Below are positions 25,640 through 34,777 of a stretch of 64,000 bases of DNA, one piece after another (position 1 is the stretch's first letter; the number at the start of each line of letters is the position of its first letter). Below the pieces are notes generated by a model. The model had not been told where the DNA came from. It ran no database searches and saw only the letters and a program-made list of their open reading frames with translations. The position numbers and the translations under genes are program-made. The stretch comes from Tabrizicola_A aquatica (lineage in GTDB: Bacteria > Pseudomonadota > Alphaproteobacteria > Rhodobacterales > Rhodobacteraceae): assembly GCA_965194375.1 (NCBI GenBank), contig CBDAEL010000001.1; one strand, 5' to 3'.

Positions 25640-26733
25640 GCCTTGGCCCCCTTCTTCCCCGACCCGATCATCGGGGCCGCCGTCTGGTCCAAGGGCCAGC
25701 GCGGCCGCGCCACCAGCGCCGCATCATCCCGCGCCCCGGTGCGAAACCGCTCCATCCCGGCCCAAGCGATCATCGCGGCATTGTCGGTGCACAAAGCCAA
25801 GGGCGGTGCCAGAAACTGCACGCCCATCTTGTCACACAGCGCCATCAGCTTGGCGCGGATCACCGCATTCGCCGCGACCCCACCCGCCACCGCCAGAACC
25901 GGAACAGCCGGGGAAAGCGCGAGATACACCTCCAACGCCCGGCGGGATTTCTCCACCAGCACATCGGCCACCGCCTCTTGGAACCCCGCGCATAGATCGC
26001 GCCGGTCCTGCACCGTCAATCCGCCCTTTTCCGCGACCACCGCATCCCGCGCCCGCAAAAGCGCGGTCTTCAGGCCGGAAAAAGACATATCGCACCCCGG
26101 CCGGTCCAGCAGCGGACGCGGAAACCCAAAGCGCCGCACATCGCCCAAAGCCGCCTCAGCCTGCACCGCAGGCCCGCCCGGCTGCGACAGACCCAACAGT
26201 TTCGCGGTCTTGTCAAAGGCCTCGCCCGGCGCATCGTCGATCGTGCCGCCAAGGCGCTGGAACTCGTCCACACCCTTGGCAATCAGAAACTGACAATGCC
26301 CGCCCGACACCAACAGCATCAAATAGGGAAAGCCCACCGCATCTGTCAGCCGTGGCGTCAGCGCATGGCCCGCCAGATGGTTCACCCCCACCATCGGCAG
26401 CCCGCTGGCCGCCGCCAGACCCTTAGCCAGCATCACCCCCGACAACACCCCGCCAATCAGCCCCGGCCCGGCGGTCACCGCAATGCCGTCCAGATCGCGC
26501 AAGCTCAGCCCCGCCTGCACCAAGGCCGCCTCAACGCAATGATCCAGCCGCTCGGCATGGGCGCGGGCAGCAATCTCGGGCACCACGCCGCCGAAATCGG
26601 CATGGAGCGCCACCTGCCCTTCAACAACCGAGGACAGAATCTGCGCCGCCGCACCCGGCACATGACGCACCACGGCGGCGGCGGTGTCGTCGCAGCTTGA
26701 TTCGATGCCAAGAAAGGTCAGCGGCGCGGCCAT
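25636..26733 (-). CDS. tsaD: tRNA t6A37 threonylcarbamoyltransferase TsaD
   Basis: 365-residue ASKHA-fold metalloprotein that transfers the threonylcarbamoyl group to A37 of ANN-decoding tRNAs, with TsaB and TsaE. Metal ligands His119 and His123 are in GVNHLAGHAL; the distal Asp is in LCTDNAAMIAW; LVSGGHCQFL and GEAFDKTAKLLGL are conserved. ATG 26733 gives the canonical N-terminus (LTFLGIESSCDDTA); a longer frame would overlap hemD. Divergent from hemD with 48 bp between starts. Confidence 0.95.
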   Translation of the reverse strand: MAAPLTFLGIESSCDDTAAAVVRHVPGAAAQILSSVVEGQVALHADFGGVVPEIAARAHAERLDHCVEAALVQAGLSLRDLDGIAVTAGPGLIGGVLSGVMLAKGLAAASGLPMVGVNHLAGHALTPRLTDAVGFPYLMLLVSGGHCQFLIAKGVDEFQRLGGTIDDAPGEAFDKTAKLLGLSQPGGPAVQAEAALGDVRRFGFPRPLLDRPGCDMSFSGLKTALLRARDAVVAEKGGLTVQDRRDLCAGFQEAVADVLVEKSRRALEVYLALSPAVPVLAVAGGVAANAVIRAKLMALCDKMGVQFLAPPLALCTDNAAMIAWAGMERFRTGARDDAALVARPRWPLDQTAAPMIGSGKKGAKA

Positions 26734-26781
26734 AGTTTTCAAACGTTGCCTCAAAGGTCCCGCGCAGGTAACACCTTGGCC

Positions 26782-27534
26782 ATGGCCAGACAATCCCGCG
26801 CCCCTGTTGTCCTTTTGACCCGCCCCGCGCCGCAAAGCCAGCGCTTTGCGCAGGCGCTGCAGGCGCGTCTGTCGTCAGTTCAGGTCGTGATATCGCCCTT
26901 GATGCAGACCGAATGGCTGCACCCCCCGCTGCCGGACCTGCCCTTTCACGCGCTGATCCTCACGTCGGAAACCGGGGCCGAGGCCGCAGGTCACCTGCGC
27001 GCCACCGGTATCCCCCTGCCGGAAACCGCCTTTTGCGTCGGCCCCCGCACCACAGACACCGCCCGCACAGCGGGCTTTCAGGCCATCTCTGCCGATGGGG
27101 ATGTTCATGCCCTTGCAGCCCTCATCCGCGCCGCGCACCCCCAAGGCCCGCTCTTGCACATCCGGGGCGAGGATGTGGCCGGGAACCTTGCTGAGACCCT
27201 GACAAACAGCGGAATAGAGACACATTCCGCCATCCTTTACGCCCAAAGACCCTGCCCCCTCTCCCCCGCCGCCCTCACCCTTTTGCAGGGCGAAGACCCG
27301 GTTCTGGTGCCGCTCTTTTCCCCCCGCTCGGCCCAGATCCTCGCCCAAGCTCTGCCGCCAAAGGCCACGGCCCCCCTCTGGATCGCCGCCATCAGCCCAG
27401 CCGCCGCGACCGAGGCGCAGGCCCTGACCCCCGCCCGATTGGCCGTCGCCCCGCACCCCAACGGCGGAAACATGCTGCAGACCGTGCTCCAGATGCTTTC
27501 TGCAGATGCAAACCTTGAATCCGGTCACCTCTAG
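26782..27534 (+). CDS. hemD: Uroporphyrinogen-III synthase
   Basis: 250 residues. The family is poorly conserved, but VVLLTRPAPQSQRFAQAL at the N-terminus, ALILTSETGAEA, FCVGPRTTDTARTAGF, LLHIRGEDVAGNL and VPLFSPRSAQIL are the characteristic blocks. It cyclises hydroxymethylbilane to uroporphyrinogen III in tetrapyrrole synthesis. Followed by the mic60-like gene (51 bp) and hemY. The upstream gene hemC is not next to it: only 48 bp separate it from divergent tsaD. Confidence 0.87.
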   Translation: MARQSRAPVVLLTRPAPQSQRFAQALQARLSSVQVVISPLMQTEWLHPPLPDLPFHALILTSETGAEAAGHLRATGIPLPETAFCVGPRTTDTARTAGFQAISADGDVHALAALIRAAHPQGPLLHIRGEDVAGNLAETLTNSGIETHSAILYAQRPCPLSPAALTLLQGEDPVLVPLFSPRSAQILAQALPPKATAPLWIAAISPAAATEAQALTPARLAVAPHPNGGNMLQTVLQMLSADANLESGHL

Positions 27535-27585
27535 GCGCTACCTTGGGATAGCCTCCAATAGGTGGGGTCCGAGGAGAACGCGGCC

Positions 27586-28626
27586 ATGTCCGACACGGAT
27601 GATCTGACCAGCCGGAAAGACGATCAGGCCGTCGACGCCGCCCCGTCCCCACAAGATGACAGCCCCAAGCCCGAAGCCAAACCCGCCCAGCGCAGCGGCG
27701 GCCTTATGGCGCTTCTCTTGGGCGGCGCCATCGCTGCCAGCCTTGGCTTTGGCGCAGCGCAACTGGTGCCCCAAGGCTGGCCCCTCGCCTCCACCGCCGA
27801 GCTAGAGCGCAAGCTGGCCGAACAGGCCAATGACCTTGCCCAGTTGCAAACCCGCCTTGCCACGCTGGAAAGCCAATCCCTCCCCGACTTCTCGCCCCTG
27901 ATGGACACGCTGGCCACCCTGAACGGCCGCGTCGCCGACCTTGAAACCGGCCCCGCGGAACGCGCTGAAGACACCGCAGCCATCACAGCCGCCATCGCCC
28001 AGTTGCAAAGCGATCTGGCCACGCTGCAAGCCTCCGGCCCGGTACCCGCCAATATCACTGCCCTCGCCGCCGAAGCCGAGGCGCGGCTGAAAGAGGCCGA
28101 AGATCAGGCCAACCGCCTCAAGGCCGACGCCGAGGCGCTGAATCTGGCCGCCGAACGGCGCATCGCCCTTGCCGCTCTGCGCGCCGCCGTCGAAAGCGGC
28201 GCGCCCTTTGGCCCCGAACTCGCGGCACTTGGCCCAGATGTGTCGCCTCTCCTGTCCCAAGCCGCTGAAACAGGCGTGCCCAGCCTTGCCACCCTGCAAG
28301 ACAGCTTTGCCGAAGCCGCCCGCGCCGCCCTCGAAGCCGCCCTGCGCGCCGACATGGGCGACAGCTGGACCGACCGCGCCATGAGCTTCTTCCGCACCCA
28401 GACCGGCGCGCGCTCCCTTACCCCGCGTGAGGGCAGCGACCCCGACGCCATCCTCTCGCGCGCCGAGGCAGCGCTGGCCAAAGGCGATCTTGTGACCACC
28501 CTTGCCGAACTTGACGGCCTGCCCGAGGTCGCCCGTGCGGCCATGGCAGACTGGCGCAGCACGGCAGACCAACGGCTCTCGGCGATCACCGCCTTGCGCG
28601 AACTGGCCGACACCATCGGCGGATAA
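27586..28626 (+). CDS. Mic60/mitofilin-like inner-membrane protein
   Basis: 346 residues. Acidic, disordered N-terminus; one transmembrane helix (GGLMALLLGGAIAASLGFGAA, about 46-66); a long coiled coil (about 75-200, ELERKLAEQANDLAQLQTRL onward); and a C-terminal mitofilin-like domain ending near VTTLAELDGLPEVARAAMADW. Alphaproteobacterial Mic60 homologues sit beside hemY and shape intracytoplasmic membranes, being the proposed ancestor of mitochondrial cristae organiser Mic60. ATG 27586 with GAGGAGAA ahead. The gene order hemD-mic60-hemY is as expected. Confidence 0.82.
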   Translation: MSDTDDLTSRKDDQAVDAAPSPQDDSPKPEAKPAQRSGGLMALLLGGAIAASLGFGAAQLVPQGWPLASTAELERKLAEQANDLAQLQTRLATLESQSLPDFSPLMDTLATLNGRVADLETGPAERAEDTAAITAAIAQLQSDLATLQASGPVPANITALAAEAEARLKEAEDQANRLKADAEALNLAAERRIALAALRAAVESGAPFGPELAALGPDVSPLLSQAAETGVPSLATLQDSFAEAARAALEAALRADMGDSWTDRAMSFFRTQTGARSLTPREGSDPDAILSRAEAALAKGDLVTTLAELDGLPEVARAAMADWRSTADQRLSAITALRELADTIGG

Positions 28627-28635
28627 GGGGACGGC

Positions 28636-30087
28636 ATGATCTGGTCTTTGCTGAAAGTCGTGCTGTTCGTCGCCGTGGTCGCAGGGCTGACCTTCGGCGC
28701 AAGCATCCTTGTCGACACCGGCGGCGGCATCCGCATTGCGGCGGCGGGCTATGAATTCACCCTTGGCCCGCTGCAAGCCGTCATCACCCTTCTGGTGCTG
28801 ATGCTGGTGATCTGGATCGTGATGAAGATCATCGGCCTTCTCGTCGCCACCTTGCGCTTTCTCAACGGCGATGAAACCGCCATCTCGCGCTATTTCGACC
28901 GCGACCGCCAGCGCAAAGGCTATCAGGCCCTGTCCGACGGCTTTCTCGCCCTTGCCTCGGGCGAGGGTCGCTTGGCCCTGATGCGGGCACAACGGGCCGA
29001 GAAATATCTTGAAAGCCCCGAGCTGACGACGCTGTTGATCGCCCAGGCCGCCGAAGCCGCGGGCGACGGCAAACGCGCGACTGAGGCTTACAAGAGGCTT
29101 CTGGCCGAAGACAGCACCCGCTTTGTCGGCATCCGGGGCCTCATGCACCAAAAGCTGGCCGAAGGGGACGGCGAAACCGCGCTGAAACTGGCCGAAAAGG
29201 CCTTTGCGCTGAAACCCAAACATGCCGAAACGCAGGATATCCTCCTGAAACTGCAATCCGAACGCGCCGACTGGAAAGGCGCGCGCGCCACACTCGGCGC
29301 CAAGCTCAAGACCGGCGGTCTGACCAAAGACGTGTTCCGCCGCCGCGATGCGGTTCTGGCCCTGCAAGAGGCCAAGGGCATCATGGACGAAACCGCCACG
29401 GTTGAGGCCCGCGAAGCCGCGATTGAGGCCAACCGCAAATCGCCCGACCTCATCCCCGCCGCCGTCATGGCCGCCCGCAGCCTCATCGCCAAGGGCGACC
29501 GCAAAGGCGCCACCCGCGTGGTGAAAAAGGCGTGGGAGGGCATCCCCCACCCCGACCTCTCCGCCGTCTTTGCCGAGATCGAACCCGATGAGACCCCCGA
29601 CGCCCGGATCAAGCGCTTCAAACCCCTGATCGCCCGTCACCCCGAGCATGACGAGACCCGCCTTCTGCAGGCCGAAATGCTGATCGCCGCCGAAGATTTC
29701 CCCGCCGCCCGCCGCGCGCTGGGCGACATGGTCGACCGCCACCCAACGCAGCGCGCACTAGCGCTCATGGCCGCCATCGAACGCGGCGAAGGCTCTGATG
29801 AGGCGGTGGTGCGGGGCTGGCTCTCCAAGGCGCTCGTCGCGCCGCGCGGCCCGCAGTGGTGTTGCGACAAATGCCAAGCCATCCACGCCGAATGGCACCC
29901 GATCTGCGACAATTGCGGCGGGTTCGACACCCTCTCCTGGCGCGAACCCCAGGAAAACACCGCCCAAAGTGCCCGCGGCGCCGAGCTTTTGCCCCTCATG
30001 GTCCAACCGCCCGCCAAACCCGCCCCCGATCCCGCGCAGGACCCCGACATCATCGACCTCGCCGCCGTCGCAAGACGTGCAGATTAG
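28636..30087 (+). CDS. hemY: HemY-type TPR membrane protein with C-terminal zinc ribbon
   Basis: 483 residues. Two N-terminal transmembrane helices (about 5-22 and 47-69) precede the HemY_N domain and TPR-like helices (100-390). At the end a rubredoxin-like zinc ribbon, CCDKCQAIHAEWHPICDNCG, is followed by a proline-rich acidic tail. HemY proteins are linked to heme biosynthesis by neighbourhood, with no proven enzymatic activity (not the protoporphyrinogen oxidase of the same name). Nine bases downstream of the mic60-like gene. Confidence 0.87.
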   Translation: MIWSLLKVVLFVAVVAGLTFGASILVDTGGGIRIAAAGYEFTLGPLQAVITLLVLMLVIWIVMKIIGLLVATLRFLNGDETAISRYFDRDRQRKGYQALSDGFLALASGEGRLALMRAQRAEKYLESPELTTLLIAQAAEAAGDGKRATEAYKRLLAEDSTRFVGIRGLMHQKLAEGDGETALKLAEKAFALKPKHAETQDILLKLQSERADWKGARATLGAKLKTGGLTKDVFRRRDAVLALQEAKGIMDETATVEAREAAIEANRKSPDLIPAAVMAARSLIAKGDRKGATRVVKKAWEGIPHPDLSAVFAEIEPDETPDARIKRFKPLIARHPEHDETRLLQAEMLIAAEDFPAARRALGDMVDRHPTQRALALMAAIERGEGSDEAVVRGWLSKALVAPRGPQWCCDKCQAIHAEWHPICDNCGGFDTLSWREPQENTAQSARGAELLPLMVQPPAKPAPDPAQDPDIIDLAAVARRAD

Positions 30088-30132
30088 GACTACACAGCGC
30101 CCGGCAGGGGTGCTAAGAGCCCGTCACCAAAG

Positions 30133-30208
30133 GCCGCTGTAGCTCAGCTGGTAGAGCACGTCATTCGTAATGATGGGGTCGGGGGTTCGAGTCCCTTCAG
30201 CGGCACCA
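30133..30208 (+). tRNA. tRNA-Thr (anticodon CGT)
   Basis: Full cloverleaf of 76 nt with encoded CCA. Acceptor GCCGCTG pairs with CAGCGGC; D arm GCTCAGCTGGTAGAGC; anticodon loop TTCGTAA; T arm GGGGGTTCGAGTCCCTT. It lies 45 bp after hemY. Confidence 0.97.
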
Positions 30209-30224
30209 CTTCCCTTCCGGGAAG
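30209..30224 (+). terminator. Short hairpin after tRNA-Thr
   Basis: CTTCCC (30209-30214) pairs with GGGAAG (30219-30224), 4-nt loop, directly after the tRNA CCA. No U-run. Confidence 0.35.
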
Positions 30225-30242
30225 CCTCATCCCCCCAAAAAC

Positions 30243-31016
30243 TCACTCCCTTGCCTTCGGCGTCAGCAGCTTCTTCGGCCGGATCGCTTCGGCCGCTTTG
30301 AACAGCCCGAAGGTCTGGTTGACATAGTTCACCACCCCGCCGATCTGCTCCAGATAGGTCTGCAACTCCGGCGTCCGTTCTGCTTCGACCACCTGCACCG
30401 GGCGATCTGGGCCTTCGCCTTCGAACTGGCAGTAGAACAGCGGCTCGCCGCGTTTCAGGACAAGGTCCTTCTCCGGCTCATGCCACTCAAACGCCCACAT
30501 CAACGGGCGCGGCCAGATCGATACCGGGAACCGCCCGCCAAAGATCGTGCCGGGCAGCTGCTCTTTGCGGTAATGCATAAAGGCCGACAGCTGGGTGATA
30601 TAGACCAACTCATCCGCGATAAAACAGTAGGGCAGCATCAGCTGCACCGTGGGCCGGTCGGGATAGCGCCACTCGGCCTCGTTCACCAGCGTCATCACCT
30701 CGCCCAGCTTGTTGGCGCGAATGGGGCTGGCCGTGCCCGCGCGGTTGATCAGCACCGCCTTGCCCTTGTCATCCCGGCCAAAGCCAAGGTGAATGTCGAA
30801 GGGACACTTCACCATGAAATAGCGGCTTTCCAGCTGGATCACTCCGGGGCAGCGGCCCGCGCTTTTCGAATGGGTCTTGTTGGTCTGCCGGAACGACACC
30901 CGCTCGGGCGGATCATAGAGCACAGCGCCTTTGTCAGATGTCAGGAACCAGCCCACGGTAATCGGGCCGGAATTGGGGCTGCCCTCGGGCCGCTCAATCG
31001 AAATGTTGAAGTCCAT
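30243..31016 (-). CDS. Conserved-looking hypothetical protein
   Basis: 257 residues, soluble, no signal peptide or membrane helix. ATG 31016 (MDFNISIERPEG) is chosen over an upstream start lacking coding character. Aromatic-rich and Trp-rich segments (FGGRFPVSIWPRPLMWAFEWHEP), a central CPFDIHLGFGRDDKGKA and a C-terminal helix ending PKKLLTPKARE. I do not recognise the family. It is divergent from pyrF, with 218 bp between starts, and alone on its strand. Confidence 0.7.
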   Translation of the reverse strand: MDFNISIERPEGSPNSGPITVGWFLTSDKGAVLYDPPERVSFRQTNKTHSKSAGRCPGVIQLESRYFMVKCPFDIHLGFGRDDKGKAVLINRAGTASPIRANKLGEVMTLVNEAEWRYPDRPTVQLMLPYCFIADELVYITQLSAFMHYRKEQLPGTIFGGRFPVSIWPRPLMWAFEWHEPEKDLVLKRGEPLFYCQFEGEGPDRPVQVVEAERTPELQTYLEQIGGVVNYVNQTFGLFKAAEAIRPKKLLTPKARE

Positions 31017-31234
31017 AAAAATACCTTTGGCTATCCCACCAGACTCGCGCCACAAGCCCCGCCTGTCAATCCGGCACGGGCTGCGCGGTGTCGGGACGGA
31101 TGCCCTACAGATGTCAGACGCAAACCAGACGCATCCCAGACAGGGGTTTTCTGTGATTTCAGGGGGTTATGCCCAGTCGCTTGACAAGCAAGGATCTTCC
31201 GCCCAAACCCCCCGAAATTTCGCCAGAGGCCCCC

Positions 31235-31930
31235 ATGTCCGATGACCGCCTGATCGTTGCCCTTGATGTCCCGAACGTGGTGCAGGGGCTCGACCTTGCC
31301 GCCCGGCTGGGGGATGCCGTCAGCTTTTACAAAATCGGGCTTGGCATGCTGACTGGCGGCGGCTTTGCGCTCGCCAATGAGCTGAAGCAGGAACACGGCA
31401 AGCGCATCTTTCTGGACATGAAGCTCTTTGACATCGGCGCGACGATCGAAGCTGCCGTTCGCGGGATTGCCCAGTATGATCTGGACTTTCTGACCGTCCA
31501 CGGTGACCCGCAGGTGGTGCGCGCCGCCTGCGAAGGCAAGCGTGGAAAAGACCTGAAAATTCTGGCAGTTACCGTGCTGACCAGCCTTGATCGCGCCGAT
31601 CTCGATGCCAACCTCATCAAGCCCGGCGACATCCATGACATCACCTTAGAACGCGCCGCAAAGGCGCTGGAGGCGGGGGCTGATGGTGTGATCGCCTCCC
31701 CGCAAGAGGCCGCCATGATCCGCGCCTTGCCGCAGGCAGCAGGCCGCTTGATCGTTACCCCCGGCGTGCGCCCGGCAGGGGCGGCCAGCGGCGATCAGAA
31801 ACGCATCGCCACCCCGGCAAAGGCGATGGCCGATGGCGCAAACCACATCGTTGTGGGCCGCCCGATCTGGCAGGCGGCAGACCCCGCCGCCGCCGCCCGC
31901 GCCATCGTGGCCGAACTGGCCGGAATCTGA
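31235..31930 (+). CDS. pyrF: Orotidine-5'-phosphate decarboxylase
   Basis: 231-residue TIM-barrel enzyme making UMP from OMP. Catalytic Lys/Asp block FLDMKLFDIGATIE, substrate loop VTPGVRPAG and phosphate-binding IVVGRPIWQA are all present; N-terminal LIVALDVPN is standard. ATG 31235 gives the normal length. Convergent with the flavoprotein gene, four bases between stops. Confidence 0.95.
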   Translation: MSDDRLIVALDVPNVVQGLDLAARLGDAVSFYKIGLGMLTGGGFALANELKQEHGKRIFLDMKLFDIGATIEAAVRGIAQYDLDFLTVHGDPQVVRAACEGKRGKDLKILAVTVLTSLDRADLDANLIKPGDIHDITLERAAKALEAGADGVIASPQEAAMIRALPQAAGRLIVTPGVRPAGAASGDQKRIATPAKAMADGANHIVVGRPIWQAADPAAAARAIVAELAGI

Positions 31931-31934
31931 CCCT

Positions 31935-33974
31935 TTACAGATCCTTCACCAGTCGCAGCGCATCATAGATCGCGGCATGGGTGTTCCGGCTTTCCACCGC
32001 ATCGCCAATGCGGAACAGCTTGAACCCCTTCGGCCCGCCATTCAGCATCTGCGGCTTGCCTGCAATCAACGCCTCATAATCCACCGCGCCAAGGTTTTCC
32101 GACTGCGGTTTCAAATCGAAATACACATCGGCCAAAGGCTGCGTGCCATGGTTGACGACAATTTGGTCAAACTGCCGCTCTTGCGCCAGTTTCATATAGT
32201 CTGACCCGATCACGGCGGTCAGTTGGTTGCCTGATTTCTTGGCGCCGGTCAGACGGTAAGTCACTGTAAACGTGACATTCTTATCCTGCATGGCCCGCAT
32301 ATAGGGCACCAGATTCATCGCCATGACTTCCGGCGCAAAGCTGCGGTCGGGGGTCATGATTTCCACCGTTGCCCCGGCTTCGGCCAAGGCTTGGGCGGCT
32401 TGCAGCGCGGTGTGGTCGCCCGCGTCATCATACAAAAGCACGTTCTGCCCCGGCTTCACATCGCCCGACAGAATGTCCCAAGAGGTGACGGTCAGATCAT
32501 TGCCAAACTCCAGAATGTCCTTTTCTGGCAGGCCCCCCGTGGCGATGATCACCACATCGGGTTTCTCGGCCAGAATATCCCCCGCCTCGGCAAAGGTGTT
32601 GAACCGGAACTCCACATCCCGCGCCGCCGCTTGGGCCATGCGCCAGTCGATAATGCCGATCATCTCCGACCGCCGCTTCGTCCGGGCGGTCAGGCGCACC
32701 TGACCCCCCGGCTCATCGGCGGCCTCAAACACCACCACGCGATGCCCGCGTTCCGCCGCCACCCGCGCGGCCTCCAGCCCCGCCGGGCCAGCGCCCACAA
32801 TCACCACCTTCTTCGCCGTCTCGGCGCGGGTGATGGTGTGGTGCACGGTTTCCTCACGCCCCGTCGCCGGGTTGTGGATGCAAAGCGCCATGCCGCCCTG
32901 ATAAATCCTGTCCAGACAATAGGTTGCGCCAACGCAGGGGCGTATATCCTCTTCGCGCCCTTCGACAATTTTCTGCACAATATGCGGGTCCGCCATATGC
33001 GCGCGGGTCATGCCGACCATATCCAACTGCCCCGACGACACCGCAAAACGGGCGGTCGCCACATCGGCAATGCGGGCGGCGTGGAAGGTGGGCAGGCCGA
33101 CCTCGGCCTTGATCCGCCCCGCCAAATCCAGATGTGGCGAGGATTTCATGCCCTGAATCGGGATCACATCGGTCATCGCCGGATCAGTGTGAATCCGCCC
33201 CCGGATGATGTTGACGAAATCGACAAGACCCGAGGCTTTGAACCGCCGCGCCATCTCGACGCCCTCTTCCACCGGCAACCCGCCCGGCGCGTCCTCATCG
33301 GCGACATAGCGCATGCCAAGCAGGAACTTTGGCCCCACCCGGTCGCGGCAGGCTTGCAGCACGTCAAAGGCAAAGCGCAGGCGGTTATCAAGGCTGCTTG
33401 CGTCATAGGGTCCAGCGGGCATGCCATTGGTCAGCGGGCTGATGAACTGGTCCATCAGGTGGCCGTAGCATTCAAACTCCACCCCATCGACACCCGCCGC
33501 CGCCATCCGCTCGGCGGCATCGGCGTAATCCTTGACCACGCGGGAAATATCCCAATCTTCCATGACCTTGGGAAAGGCGCGGTGCGACGGTTCGCGCGAC
33601 GGCCCTGCCGCCAGAACCGGCAGCCAATCGCCCTTGTCCCACCGGGTGCGGCGGCCAAGGTGGGAAAGCTGGATCATCACCGCCGCCCCCGCCTCATGGC
33701 AGTCATCGGTCAGGCGCTTCATCCACGGAACCACCTCGTCCTTCCAGACCAGAAGGTTGGTGAACACCGGCGGGCTGTCACGGCTTACCGATGCCGAGCC
33801 CGCCGTCATCACCATGGCCACGCCCGCCTTGGCGCGCTCAAGGTGGTAAAGTCGGTAACGATCTTTTGGCATACCGTCTTCACCATAGGCCGGTTCATGG
33901 CTGGTGGTCATGATGCGGTTGCGCAGCGTCAGATGTTTCAGCTGATAGGGCTGCAAAAGCGGATCGTTGGACAT
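31935..33974 (-). CDS. NADH:flavin oxidoreductase, N-methyl amine demethylase type
   Basis: 679 residues in the trimethylamine-dehydrogenase/2,4-dienoyl-CoA-reductase layout: an Old Yellow Enzyme FMN barrel (1-~340), an Fe-S segment (about 355-375), then a FAD/NAD Rossmann half beginning VVIVGAGPAGLEAARVAAERG. The Fe-S segment reads PCVGATYCLDRIYQGGMALC, in which three cysteines are visible and the position of the second ligand in trimethylamine dehydrogenase is Ala. I recall this pattern in dimethylglycine, stachydrine and N-methylproline demethylase relatives. ATG 33974. Divergent from the TetR gene, sharing a 137-bp control region. Substrate is inferred only. Confidence 0.8.
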   Translation of the reverse strand: MSNDPLLQPYQLKHLTLRNRIMTTSHEPAYGEDGMPKDRYRLYHLERAKAGVAMVMTAGSASVSRDSPPVFTNLLVWKDEVVPWMKRLTDDCHEAGAAVMIQLSHLGRRTRWDKGDWLPVLAAGPSREPSHRAFPKVMEDWDISRVVKDYADAAERMAAAGVDGVEFECYGHLMDQFISPLTNGMPAGPYDASSLDNRLRFAFDVLQACRDRVGPKFLLGMRYVADEDAPGGLPVEEGVEMARRFKASGLVDFVNIIRGRIHTDPAMTDVIPIQGMKSSPHLDLAGRIKAEVGLPTFHAARIADVATARFAVSSGQLDMVGMTRAHMADPHIVQKIVEGREEDIRPCVGATYCLDRIYQGGMALCIHNPATGREETVHHTITRAETAKKVVIVGAGPAGLEAARVAAERGHRVVVFEAADEPGGQVRLTARTKRRSEMIGIIDWRMAQAAARDVEFRFNTFAEAGDILAEKPDVVIIATGGLPEKDILEFGNDLTVTSWDILSGDVKPGQNVLLYDDAGDHTALQAAQALAEAGATVEIMTPDRSFAPEVMAMNLVPYMRAMQDKNVTFTVTYRLTGAKKSGNQLTAVIGSDYMKLAQERQFDQIVVNHGTQPLADVYFDLKPQSENLGAVDYEALIAGKPQMLNGGPKGFKLFRIGDAVESRNTHAAIYDALRLVKDL

Positions 33975-34033
33975 GGGCTTTCTCCAAGGTTGGCCCAAGA
34001 TTATGGGCCGCGCCGTGCAAGTCAATCATAAAG

Positions 34034-34049
34034 TCGACACTGGTGTCGA
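34034..34049. promoter_or_regulatory. Palindromic candidate operator for the TetR regulator
   Basis: TCGACAC (34034-34040) and GTGTCGA (34043-34049) are perfect inverted arms around a 2-bp centre. It lies in the shared control region, 60 bp from the flavoprotein start and 63 bp from the TetR start, the normal place for a TetR autoregulatory operator. Confidence 0.6.
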
Positions 34050-34111
34050 GTTTCGCCGTGGCCGGGATTGGCGGGTTGCGGCACAGGGCCAAACTGCCTA
34101 GGGTCTGCCCC

Positions 34112-34777
34112 ATGGACACCCCTGCACCCAATGAGCGCGGCTGGCGCGGCTCGGCCGATCTGTGGCTGGATGCCGCCTATCAGCTTTTGGTCGAAGGCGG
34201 GGTCGAGGCGGTCAAGGTCATGCCGCTGGCCGAAAAGCTGGGTCTGTCCCGCACCAGCTTTTATTGGCACTTTGCCGACCGTGAGGCGCTGTTGGATGGG
34301 CTGGTGGCGCGTTGGCAAAGCCGCAACACGGCCAATCTGATGCGCCAGACCGAAGCCCCAGCGGCCACGATCACCGAGGCGGTTCTGAACCTCTTTGATT
34401 GCTGGATCATTCAGGATCTGTTCGACAGCCGCCTTGAATTCGCCATCCGAACCTGGGCGCTAACCGATCCGGCGCTGGCCAAGACATTGGCCGCCGCCGA
34501 TGCCACACGGATCGCAGCGATCAAGACGATGTTCCTGCGCTTTGGCTATCCGGATGCCGAGGCCGATATCCGCGCCCACACCGTTTATCTGACGCAGATC
34601 GGCTATATCTCGATGCGGGTTGATGAGCCCTTGTTGCCCCGCCTAGACCGAATCCCGCCCTATGCGCTGACCTTTACCGGGCACGCGCCCAGCGCAGCCG
34701 AGGTCAAATCCTTTCGGGACCGGCACATTAAGGCCGGGCATCTTCAGGCCAGCCGCATGAGCAAATCCAGCACCTGA
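34112..34777 (+). CDS. TetR-family transcriptional regulator
   Basis: 221 residues. N-terminal TetR helix-turn-helix: ADLWLDAAYQLLVEGGVEAVKVMPLAEKLGLSRTSFYWHF split over residues 15-54, with recognition helix SRTSFYWHFADREALLDGL. The rest is the helical ligand/dimer domain. Divergent from the demethylase-like flavoprotein and probably its regulator, acting at the palindrome 34034-34049. Its last 33 bases run into the remnant of an opposite-strand MarR gene. Confidence 0.88.
   Translation: MDTPAPNERGWRGSADLWLDAAYQLLVEGGVEAVKVMPLAEKLGLSRTSFYWHFADREALLDGLVARWQSRNTANLMRQTEAPAATITEAVLNLFDCWIIQDLFDSRLEFAIRTWALTDPALAKTLAAADATRIAAIKTMFLRFGYPDAEADIRAHTVYLTQIGYISMRVDEPLLPRLDRIPPYALTFTGHAPSAAEVKSFRDRHIKAGHLQASRMSKSST

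Noticed and set aside
27802..29742. 646-codon minus-strand frame opposite the mic60-like gene and hemY
   Set aside because: Glycine-rich low-complexity translation with no motif; both plus-strand genes have clear domains and ribosome-binding sites.
32391..34031. 546-codon plus-strand frame opposite the flavoprotein gene
   Set aside because: His/Arg-rich antisense artefact; the minus-strand gene has intact FMN, Fe-S and Rossmann motifs.
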